A DNA stretch of 35,234 nt from a virus. This document shows positions 14,467 through 21,070 of the stretch, one piece after another. Numbering within the stretch: position 1 is the stretch's first letter; every line of letters begins with the position of its first letter. A program made the translations under genes and the position numbers. Below the pieces are notes generated by a model. That model worked only from the letters and a program-made list of their open reading frames with translations, made no database searches and was not told the origin of the DNA. Location of the stretch: IMG/VR virus record IMGVR_UViG_3300032271_000366, positions 1 to 35,234 of that record; one strand, written 5' to 3'.

Positions 14467-15324
14467 ATGAAGAATTTACTTGTTAGCTTTTCAGGGGGAG
14501 AAACATCAGCGTTTATGGCTCAATGGTTAAAAAAACATTATAGGGAATTTGGCTATGAAAACATTGTTTTTGTATTTGCAAATACAGGACTTGAAAACGA
14601 ACAGACTTTAGAATTTGTTGAAAGGTGTGATACTTATTTCGGCTTAAAATTGCATTGGGTGGAGGCTTTAGTTTGGCAAGGAGAGAGAAGGGGAACAGGA
14701 TATACCATAACCGACTTTGAACACGCTAAACGCAAAGGAGAACCATTTGAAGCTGTTATACAGAAATACGGAATACCGAACCAAGCTACACCACATTGCA
14801 CAAGAGAATTAAAGCAAGCACCAATAAATTCATTTGCAAAAGTTTGGTTTAATGATGAGGCTTATCATACGGCTATTGGAATTAGAAAAGATGAAATTGA
14901 TAGGATGAATGCAAGAGCCAAAGAAATGGGGTTTATTTATCCGCTTATAAATAGCAAAATGATACCTTCAAATAAACCAATGGTAAATATCTTTTGGCGT
15001 CAAATGCCTTTTAGATTAGAGTTAAAAGGATATCAAGGAAACTGCAAGACTTGCTGGAAAAAGTCAGACAGAAAACTTTATCAAATTGCAAAAGAAAATA
15101 CATCAGCATTTGATTTTATGAATGAAATGGAACAGAAATATCCGACTGACCCAATGGGATACAATAAGGTGTTTTTTAGAAATAATCGAAGCGCAAAGCA
15201 GATAATCGAAGAAGCAAAGAATTGGAAAGGAAGAATTAAAAACGATGCCGATGAATATACTTATCAACTAGATTTACTTGGCGGTGAAAGTTGCGAAGTA
15301 TTTTCAGAATGTAGTAACAATTAA
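14467..15324 (+). CDS. PAPS-reductase-like PP-loop enzyme
   Basis: The 285-residue enzyme belongs to the adenine-nucleotide alpha-hydrolase fold. The PP-loop is 'SFSGGETSAFMA' (about residues 7-18), 'FANTGLENEQTLEF' follows, and 'HCTRELK' (about 117-123) corresponds to the C-T-x-x-K region of PAPS reductases. A Cys pair in 'GNCKTCWKKS' (about 196) may bind metal. Such enzymes activate a substrate with ATP for sulphate reduction, tRNA thiolation or DNA phosphorothioation (DndC). In phages the role is usually unproven. Nearby genes for a DNA-type glycosyltransferase and its partner make a DNA-modification role attractive, but that is inference. Confidence 0.75.
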   Translation: MKNLLVSFSGGETSAFMAQWLKKHYREFGYENIVFVFANTGLENEQTLEFVERCDTYFGLKLHWVEALVWQGERRGTGYTITDFEHAKRKGEPFEAVIQKYGIPNQATPHCTRELKQAPINSFAKVWFNDEAYHTAIGIRKDEIDRMNARAKEMGFIYPLINSKMIPSNKPMVNIFWRQMPFRLELKGYQGNCKTCWKKSDRKLYQIAKENTSAFDFMNEMEQKYPTDPMGYNKVFFRNNRSAKQIIEEAKNWKGRIKNDADEYTYQLDLLGGESCEVFSECSNN

Positions 15325-15336
15325 AACAATTTAACC

Positions 15337-15726
15337 ATGCACACCTCCACACAAATTCAAGCCTTCCACGAAACAAAAGAAGTAAGGGAAGGGCAAAAAG
15401 CAAGGATGCTGAGATTTTTTCAGAGTAATCCTAATGAATGTTATTCAGATCGGGAGCTATCTGTAATTATCGGTATAGGTGAACGCCAAGCTGGAACACG
15501 AAGAAAAGAACTGCAAAATGAAGGTAAAGTCAAATGTGTAGGCACAGACCGATGCAACCTTTCATTGCGCACCGTTCAGTTCTACCAACTCGGACAAGGG
15601 GAATCAGTACAAGGCACAAGCCTAAAGTCAAAAGTCGCTGAATTGCGTAAGTTTGTGAACGAATACGGGGCAGGAGATTTGATTGCGATGGGAATACTGA
15701 ATAAAATGGATAAGTTAGGACTATGA
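15337..15726 (+). CDS. Winged-helix DNA-binding protein, 129 aa
   Basis: Residues about 17-75 form a winged helix: 'GQKARMLRFFQSNPNECYSDRELSVIIGIGERQAGTRRKELQNEGKV' is distributed over three helices with a turn before the wing. The C-terminal half is helical with 'SKVAELRKFVNEYG'. Such small proteins in phage early regions act as regulators or helper factors for nearby enzymes. It starts 12 nt after the PP-loop gene and overlaps the next start by 4 nt, so it belongs to this modification or accessory unit. Confidence 0.65.
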   Translation: MHTSTQIQAFHETKEVREGQKARMLRFFQSNPNECYSDRELSVIIGIGERQAGTRRKELQNEGKVKCVGTDRCNLSLRTVQFYQLGQGESVQGTSLKSKVAELRKFVNEYGAGDLIAMGILNKMDKLGL

Positions 15727-16121
15727 AGCAAGTAAATTTATTTGGGGGAGAATTTGACCCAAGCAAAAATGAACAAAAATATTCAACCAAGATTGAAGCC
15801 CCTATTTATGAGCCTAAAAACGTAAAGCCGCATTTAATAGAACTTTGCGACAAAAGCAAAACTCATAGATTAATGAGGGAAATTGATATGTCTAATTTGC
15901 CTATTGAAGAAAAGAACTTTTTAATGGATGCAGCAAGAAGGCACAATGTTTTTAACTATGAGAAGGTTGCTGATTACTATGCTCACGCTACACCCGAAAT
16001 GCAACAATTAATGGAAAGAAGCGGATTGGTAATTATAGACTTTGAAAAGGCTGTTGAATATGGATATATTAAATTATGTGATGAAATAAAAACTCAATAC
16101 CTTACAGAATATGGAGAATAA
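15723..16121 (+). CDS. Conserved partner of the glycosyltransferase, 132 aa
   Basis: The N-terminus 'QVNLFGGEFDPSKNE' is followed by 'PIYEPKNVKPHLIELCDKSKT', 'AARRHNVFNYEKVADYYAHATPEMQQLMERSGLVIIDF' (in parts) and 'VEYGYIKL'. I recall this same sequence pattern directly upstream of the type of glycosyltransferase encoded next, in phages and prophages, though I cannot check that here. The helical 'RHNVFNY...DYYAHA' segment is the likely core. The gene overlaps the transferase by 11 nt. It may present the DNA substrate or be part of a complex. No catalytic motif is visible. Confidence 0.65.
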   Translation: MKQVNLFGGEFDPSKNEQKYSTKIEAPIYEPKNVKPHLIELCDKSKTHRLMREIDMSNLPIEEKNFLMDAARRHNVFNYEKVADYYAHATPEMQQLMERSGLVIIDFEKAVEYGYIKLCDEIKTQYLTEYGE

Positions 16122-16962
16122 AGATTTTGCAATATTTATTATGGTGTATGGAAGACCTGATAAGAACCTAACATACAATACTCTACTAAAATGCGGATAT
16201 ACGGGCAAAGTGTATTTTGTAGGCGATGATACCGATAGTGAAATTGATGGCTACAAAAAACTGTATGGTGATGATTTATTAATTTTTGATAAAAAAGAAG
16301 TTGCTAAAAAATACGATAGCGGTGATAATAGCGGAGATTTAAGAAGCACAATGTTTGCCGCAAATACAATTTTTGATTTAGCTGAACAAAAAGGAATTGA
16401 ATATTTCTATATAATGTGTGATGATTATTACGAGTTTGACTATATGTTTAAAGACGAAATAAAGGGGATGAAATTATGTAGGAATATTGATAAAGTATTT
16501 GACTTGACCATTAATTTTTTTAAGACTACAAAAGCATTATCAATAGCATTTGCCCAAACAGGTGATTTTATTGGTGGAATAGATAATGGTAAAGGTGTTT
16601 ACAGATTTAGTAAAAGGAAAGCTATGAATAGTTTTTTATGTAGCACAAAAAGAAGATTTGAATTTTTGGGAAGAATGAATGAAGATGTAACGACCTATAT
16701 TAATTTAGGAACAAAAGGAGAATTATTTTTAACTATTCCAGTTTTTGCTGTAAACCAAAAAGATACTCAGCAAGTTAAAAAAGGACTTACTGAAATGTAT
16801 GTTGATAATGGAACTTATATCAAGTCTATGTTTTCAGTTATTTACAATCCTTCTTGTGTTAAAGCATCAATAATGAATGCTTCGCACAAAAGAATACATC
16901 ATTCTATAAAATGGATAAATACAACCCCTATGATAATTAGTGAAAAGTATAAAAAGTATTAG
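16111..16962 (+). CDS. TET-associated-type glycosyltransferase (TAGT-like)
   Basis: The 283-residue protein has a GT-A type nucleotide-sugar fold. It starts 'FAIFIMVYGRPDKNLTYNTLLKCGYTGKVYFVGDD', here described in sections, and has a DxD-like metal motif 'MCDDYYEF' (about residues 102-109), 'SIAFAQTGDFIGG', 'KRKAMNSFLCSTKRRFEFLGRMNEDV' in parts and 'DNGTYIKSMFSVIYNPSCVK'. This set is what I associate with TAGT proteins, which add sugars to modified DNA bases. No TET/JBP oxygenase or hydroxymethylase is present in this genome, so the acceptor is uncertain. It is more AT-rich than the structural genes, which hints at transfer. Confidence 0.7.
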   Translation: MENKDFAIFIMVYGRPDKNLTYNTLLKCGYTGKVYFVGDDTDSEIDGYKKLYGDDLLIFDKKEVAKKYDSGDNSGDLRSTMFAANTIFDLAEQKGIEYFYIMCDDYYEFDYMFKDEIKGMKLCRNIDKVFDLTINFFKTTKALSIAFAQTGDFIGGIDNGKGVYRFSKRKAMNSFLCSTKRRFEFLGRMNEDVTTYINLGTKGELFLTIPVFAVNQKDTQQVKKGLTEMYVDNGTYIKSMFSVIYNPSCVKASIMNASHKRIHHSIKWINTTPMIISEKYKKY

Positions 16963-16964
16963 TT

Positions 16965-17246
16965 ATGATTCGCAAGGTAAGCAAGAAAAGAGCGCAGCAG
17001 AATAGGGACTACTCAAAAGTAAGGTTGGAATACTTGGAAGCGCACCCCGTATGTGAGGCGAATTTACAGGAATGTTTAAAAGTGGCAGACGAGATTCACC
17101 ATAAAAAAGGCAGGACAAATGATTTACTTTGCAATAGCGAATACTTTTTAGCAGTATGTTGGAATTGCCATGTTTGGATTGAATTAAACCCAAAGGAGGC
17201 AAAAGAATTAGGATTTAGTTTTAGTAGGATTCATAAAAACTTGTAA
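16965..17246 (+). CDS. HNH endonuclease next to terminase
   Basis: The 93-residue protein has the HNH form: 'HPVCEANL' supplies a Cys, 'DEIHHKKGRTNDLLCN' the His-His pair and Asn, and 'FLAVCWNCHVWIEL' the CxxC-H segment. Free-standing HNH proteins encoded beside the small terminase are common in tailed phages; in HK97-like phages they stimulate terminase cleavage, while others act as homing enzymes. It starts 2 nt after the glycosyltransferase and ends 9 nt before TerS, supporting a packaging role. It is unrelated at sequence level to the second HNH gene nested in terL. Confidence 0.85.
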   Translation: MIRKVSKKRAQQNRDYSKVRLEYLEAHPVCEANLQECLKVADEIHHKKGRTNDLLCNSEYFLAVCWNCHVWIELNPKEAKELGFSFSRIHKNL

Positions 17247-17255
17247 CTTTGTAGG

Positions 17256-17741
17256 ATGGCAAAAGGTGCAAAGTTTGACAAGCAAAAGACGCTTACTCTC
17301 ATGGTTAGTTTACTCCGTGAAGGTGGAACACGTGGCGGAATTTTGTCAAAGGTTGGCAAAACATGTCAATGTAGCGTAAGGACACTAGACAGGATATTAA
17401 AGGAAGCCACACAGATACACATGCAGGAATCAGCACAGCTTCAAAAAGCCGAACTTGAAGGATTGACCGAGGCGAGAAAAAAAGAGGCAATGGAGGGTGT
17501 TTTAAGCAGTTTGGAGCGCAAAAAGATTTTGAGCGAGATTGCAAGGGGCAAAGTTTTAGTAAAAAAGCCTGTCGTAACTAAATTCGGGGTGGAAGAAATT
17601 GACTGTGAACCCGATCACGGGGATAGGAAAGCAGCTATTGCCGAACTAAATAAGATGGACGGGGATTATGCGCCGGTTAAGTCAAAGCAAGAAATCACAA
17701 TAGACAAGCCCGTCATCATAGACTGGAATGGAACAGCTTAA
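17256..17741 (+). CDS. terS: Terminase small subunit
   Basis: The 161-residue protein starts with a helix-turn-helix ('KTLTLMVSLLREGGTRGGILSKVGKTCQCSVRTLDRILKEA' in outline, residues about 9-50), continues with a charged helical region suited to oligomer formation, and ends with 'KSKQEITIDKPVIIDW', the C-terminal strand found in many TerS proteins and thought to contact TerL. It recognises the packaging start on phage DNA. The end overlaps terL by 14 nt, as usual for this pair. Confidence 0.85.
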   Translation: MAKGAKFDKQKTLTLMVSLLREGGTRGGILSKVGKTCQCSVRTLDRILKEATQIHMQESAQLQKAELEGLTEARKKEAMEGVLSSLERKKILSEIARGKVLVKKPVVTKFGVEEIDCEPDHGDRKAAIAELNKMDGDYAPVKSKQEITIDKPVIIDWNGTA

Positions 17742-19986
17742 ATTCACCCCAACACCAAAGCAGCGGGAGGCACACCGGTTACTAAAAGAAAACAATATCG
17801 TGCTTTATGGTGGTGCTATTCGTGGGGCAAAGTCTTATTGGGGATGCCTCGAGATAGTTACCTTCTGCTTTCAATATCCTAACAGCCGGTGGTTAATGAT
17901 GCGAGAAAGTATGCCAACCTTAAAGCGTACATTATTAAAAACCTTTAACGAGTACTTTTTAGGCAAGGGGCTTCATGCCTACGTCAAGCATTTTAATCAG
18001 CAAACGCAAACAATCACTTGGAACAACGGCAGCGAGATTATATTCATGGCCGAGAGTTACGACACGGATAAAGAGTTAAACCGGTTCCGGGGCTTGGAGA
18101 TAAACGGGGCTTTCGTGGATGAGGTGAATGAGATTAACGAAGAAACCTTTAATAAGATTATCGAGCGTGCAGGTTCGTGGTTTGGTTCGCCCGGCTGCCC
18201 AACAAAGATATTAATGAGTTGTAACCCTAATCAGGGATGGACAAAGGATCGATTTTATGACAGGTGGAAAGCAGGAACCTTGCCCAAAGGCGTGGCCTAC
18301 TTACAGGCACGAATAGAAGATAACCCACATATCCCCCAAGAATACATTGAGAGCCTTAAAATGCTTCCCAAGTATCAGTACAAGGTATTCGTAGAAGGCG
18401 AGTGGGATATAAGCCTAAAAACAGGTGGTGAGTTTTACAAGTGCTTTGAATTGGATAAGCACGTAGGTCATTGCGAATACAATCCTGAATTGCCATTACA
18501 TATCAGTTGGGATGATAACGTCAACCCATACTTACCGGTAGGCATATTTCAGATTGAGGGCAAAGCAGTTCGCATGATTGATGAGATAGCCGGAGTGAAT
18601 CCAAACAACACCATAAAAGCCGTCTGCAATGAAATCAAGCGCAAGTATATGGGGCATAAATCAGGAATGTTCGTTTACGGGGATAGTACAGCTCAAAAGG
18701 ACGATACCAAGATTGAGAAAGGGTATGACTTTTTTAGGCTTGTGATGGAAGAGTTGAGAGAGTTTCTCCCACAGCGCAGGGTGGCTTCATCTAATCCTAG
18801 TGTGGTGGCAAGGGGTATGTGGATTAACACCTTTTTAGAAACGGGAAGGGGCGGTATAACATTTATGATAAATGATTCGTGTAAGAAGGCCATCAATGAT
18901 TTCATCAATCTAAAGGAGGCGGCAGACGGCACGAAAAACAAGGAAATGGATACTATCAATGGGGTTCGCTGTCAGAAAGTAGGACATTACTGTTTTGTAG
19001 GCGAAACAATAGTTACAACGATTTTAGGCGATTTGCCTATATCTCAGGTCATGGAGGGTAATTACGTGCTTACAAGAAACGGTTATAAAAAAGTATTAAA
19101 GGTTCACGATAATGGAGTGCAAAAAGTTAGCACATACAGAATAGGGGATAGGTTAATTACTTGTACGCCCAATCATTATTTTTGGACGGAAGAAAATGGA
19201 TTTAAGGCAATAAAAGAATTGACATATTGGACTACTTTTTGTATCTTGGGCAGAAATAACAAATTATGCAAAAAGAAGTTATTACCTACAATGGCAGAAC
19301 GTTCATCAGATACCCTAATTCAAAAAACAGGAGCGAAAGAGAGTATTATCACGGATGGATTAATAAAGGACGCAGCCGCAAAAAAGAACGATTACACCGG
19401 TATATTTATACTCAAGAGGTTGGGGAGATACCTAAGGGGTATCACATTCATCATGTTGATGGAAATTGCCAAAACAACGCAATTAGCAATTTACAATGCG
19501 TTAAAGGAGGTGAGCATATTAGACAGCACCTATTTAATGCAAGCGATGAACAAAAGGCACATAGAATTGCTATCTTACGAGATATTGCAAGACCAAAAGC
19601 AAGCGAATGGCACGCATCGGAAGTTGGCAGGGCGTGGCATCGAGAGCTTGCTGCAAAAAATAAAGAAACAAATAAGCACACGGGCATATGTGAGGTCTGT
19701 GGTAAGGAATATACTTCAACACATGGCGGTGTTACCAAGTATTGCTCAGGTAAATGCAGAAAAAGAATTGCTGCTAGATGGCTACGGGAAAGACGAAAGG
19801 CGAGTGTATGATTTGTCTATTCAAGACAATCACGAATACATAGCTAATGGCATTTTAGTATCTAACACAGACCTCGTCGATTATCTATTTTGCTTTGCTT
19901 TCGCCCAAGAATATGCGGATTATCAGCGAGGCGGGATAGTAACCAACCCAATGACAGGGAAAAATGTATCAAAACATGGTTATTAG
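17728..19986 (+). CDS. terL: Terminase large subunit interrupted by an intein
   Basis: A 752-residue precursor; removing the intein (residues 422-713) leaves a 460-residue TerL, a normal size. The ATPase has Walker A 'YGGAIRGAKS' (27-36) and Walker B 'AFVDEVNEI' (D131, E132). The nuclease has acidic motifs at 'SWDDN' (D262/D263) and 'VYGDST' (D319), then motif III 'GHY|TDLVDYL', where the bar marks the intein. Without splicing the third metal ligand is separated from the others, so nuclease activity should depend on protein splicing. TerL cuts and pumps DNA into the prohead. The frame stays open through the intein, although an HNH gene uses another frame there. Confidence 0.92.
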   Translation: MEQLKFTPTPKQREAHRLLKENNIVLYGGAIRGAKSYWGCLEIVTFCFQYPNSRWLMMRESMPTLKRTLLKTFNEYFLGKGLHAYVKHFNQQTQTITWNNGSEIIFMAESYDTDKELNRFRGLEINGAFVDEVNEINEETFNKIIERAGSWFGSPGCPTKILMSCNPNQGWTKDRFYDRWKAGTLPKGVAYLQARIEDNPHIPQEYIESLKMLPKYQYKVFVEGEWDISLKTGGEFYKCFELDKHVGHCEYNPELPLHISWDDNVNPYLPVGIFQIEGKAVRMIDEIAGVNPNNTIKAVCNEIKRKYMGHKSGMFVYGDSTAQKDDTKIEKGYDFFRLVMEELREFLPQRRVASSNPSVVARGMWINTFLETGRGGITFMINDSCKKAINDFINLKEAADGTKNKEMDTINGVRCQKVGHYCFVGETIVTTILGDLPISQVMEGNYVLTRNGYKKVLKVHDNGVQKVSTYRIGDRLITCTPNHYFWTEENGFKAIKELTYWTTFCILGRNNKLCKKKLLPTMAERSSDTLIQKTGAKESIITDGLIKDAAAKKNDYTGIFILKRLGRYLRGITFIMLMEIAKTTQLAIYNALKEVSILDSTYLMQAMNKRHIELLSYEILQDQKQANGTHRKLAGRGIESLLQKIKKQISTRAYVRSVVRNILQHMAVLPSIAQVNAEKELLLDGYGKDERRVYDLSIQDNHEYIANGILVSNTDLVDYLFCFAFAQEYADYQRGGIVTNPMTGKNVSKHGY
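18991..19866 (+). mobile_element. Intein in TerL nuclease motif III, endonuclease carried out of frame
   Basis: The 292-residue intein begins at Cys422 ('CFVGETIVTT', block A). Block B is 'ITCTPNHYF' with T59 and H62 of the intein, and block F is 'RRVYDLSIQDNHEYIANG' with the usual His. It ends 'ILVSN' before Thr714. The last Asn and the following Thr are the expected splice residues. The penultimate residue is Ser instead of the usual His, a known variation that can slow cleavage. About 92 N-terminal and 25 C-terminal residues make up the splicing domain. The ~180 residues between show no endonuclease motif in this frame; the HNH gene is in the -1 frame. Confidence 0.9.
19266..19811 (+). CDS. 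HNH homing endonuclease nested out of frame inside the intein
   Basis: The 181-residue product is an HNH nuclease: 'RLHRYIYTQEVGEIPKGYHIHH' in two parts leads to 'HHVDGNCQNNAISNLQ' (62-77) with the H-H...N core. A C-terminal zinc-finger-like segment has 'CEVCGKEY' and 'YCSGKCRKR' (C142, C145, C160, C164). It uses the -1 frame relative to terL. A TAA at 19257-19259 in its own frame, 6 nt before the ATG, shows it is not a simple extension of upstream coding and must start on its own or by frameshift after that point. Its stop falls at the start of intein block F. Cleavage of intein-free terL alleles would spread the intein. Confidence 0.88.
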   Translation: MQKEVITYNGRTFIRYPNSKNRSEREYYHGWINKGRSRKKERLHRYIYTQEVGEIPKGYHIHHVDGNCQNNAISNLQCVKGGEHIRQHLFNASDEQKAHRIAILRDIARPKASEWHASEVGRAWHRELAAKNKETNKHTGICEVCGKEYTSTHGGVTKYCSGKCRKRIAARWLRERRKASV

Positions 19987-19993
19987 TTTATAT

Positions 19994-20021
19994 GTTAATT
20001 ATTTGCACCTAGGTTAATTAT
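19994..20021. repeat. Direct repeat upstream of late promoter
   Basis: GTTAATTAT occurs at 19994-20002 and again at 20013-20021, 19 bp apart, close to two helical turns. A related ATATGTTA occurs at both 19990 and 20024. The position about 70-95 bp upstream of the late promoter would suit an activator binding site, but the AT content makes chance repeats common. Confidence 0.35.
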
Positions 20022-20089
20022 CAATATGTTAGTCTAAATTGCTCGTATTGTAAAACAAAACAGATAATGCACTTGTTTGTAAGGAATAA

Positions 20090-20118
20090 TTGGCATTGAA
20101 ATAATTTCCCTATATTTG
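20090..20118 (+). promoter_or_regulatory. Late promoter, Bacteroidota type
   Basis: TTG (20090-20092), an 18-nt spacer and TATATTTG (20111-20118) fit the -33/-7 pattern exactly. It lies in the largest gap of the right half (19987-20134), 17 nt before the ATG of the first structural gene. The rest of the gap is AT-rich and holds only the direct repeat at 19994. Confidence 0.7.
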
Positions 20119-20134
20119 TAGCCAAAGTGCCAAA

Positions 20135-21070
20135 ATGCCTTATCTATTCCGTCAGGACTTCACACGTTTAATTCAAACAGATGCCCTTAATCAGATTATA
20201 GGCAGCAACTTAGATATACTTGATGAGGAGATAAACGCAGCGTGCGAATTGGCTAAGTCAATGCTTAGACCTCGTTTTGATATCAGCACAGAATTTAGAG
20301 AAACATTAGCATGGAATTTAGGGCGAAGTTACTACGCCGGAGAGCGTTACTACTTAGATGCGCCCGTATATCAAGAATCAGATACTTACTACTATTCTAT
20401 GCCCTGTATTCAAGGCACAGATTTTTATATTTGTATTGTAAGCGAAACAACAGGTCCTTTTGTTTCGGGCGATTGGCGCAAGGTAAATAAAAGGTATAAG
20501 GTTTACTATGCTAAGTACCCTCATCCTGTATTCGATTATAAGACTGTTTACAAAATTGGCGATATCGTATGGTGGGCTGATAAGGTTTACACAGCACTAA
20601 AACCAACGGTAGTAGAAAATCATGCAAGCGACCTGCAGTATAGGAACGTGGAAAATATACCGATTGGTAATGTATTCCCGGACGATGCAACTAATGGGCT
20701 AAGTTATTGGGGCGCAGGAACAACCTACTATGTAATGGCTAGTATCGCTCCTGACGAAACCGACTACTATATTTGCGGTGATAACAGGGATTTGAGAATC
20801 AAAACAGCCTGTATAGATATTGCCCTATATGAACTAAATGCACGCCTAGCACCTGCCAACGTCCCAAAAGTAAGAATGGAACGTGCCAAAGGAGCGGAGG
20901 AGGAGAGAATAGCGGGCGATAAGGGTTTTATCTACCCAATTACCTGCGCACTTGGATACTTACAGGCAGTTGAAAGGGGCAATGTAACGCCTTCGCTTCC
21001 GTTATTACAACCCGATCAAGGCATGAGGATTCGTTTTGGTGGCGGGGTAAAAAAAATAAATAGCTACTAA
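20135..21070 (+). CDS. Head-tail connector, Mu gp36/DUF1320-like, with inserted domain
   Basis: The 311-residue protein has a short N-terminal helical part ('NAACELAKSMLRPRFDIS', about 35-52) and a C-terminal part 'IKTACIDIALYELNARLAPANVPKVRMERAKGAEE' in outline, which match the two ends of the DUF1320 connector family. The family is usually about 140 residues, so residues about 55-220 look like an insertion. The insertion is rich in Trp and Tyr, with 'YKIGDIVWWADKVYTAL' and 'DWRKV' motifs similar to small carbohydrate-binding modules. It would sit at the head-tail joint and perhaps display a glycan-binding domain. It is the first gene after the late promoter and overlaps the portal by 1 nt. 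Confidence 0.6.
   Translation: MPYLFRQDFTRLIQTDALNQIIGSNLDILDEEINAACELAKSMLRPRFDISTEFRETLAWNLGRSYYAGERYYLDAPVYQESDTYYYSMPCIQGTDFYICIVSETTGPFVSGDWRKVNKRYKVYYAKYPHPVFDYKTVYKIGDIVWWADKVYTALKPTVVENHASDLQYRNVENIPIGNVFPDDATNGLSYWGAGTTYYVMASIAPDETDYYICGDNRDLRIKTACIDIALYELNARLAPANVPKVRMERAKGAEEERIAGDKGFIYPITCALGYLQAVERGNVTPSLPLLQPDQGMRIRFGGGVKKINSY

Noticed and set aside
18991-19866. Idea that two compensating sequencing errors moved an in-frame HNH domain out of frame
   Set aside because: A TAA in the HNH frame lies 6 nt before its ATG, and the terL frame has no stops over 182 codons, which would be unlikely if that frame were not used. Reads are still needed to exclude it fully.
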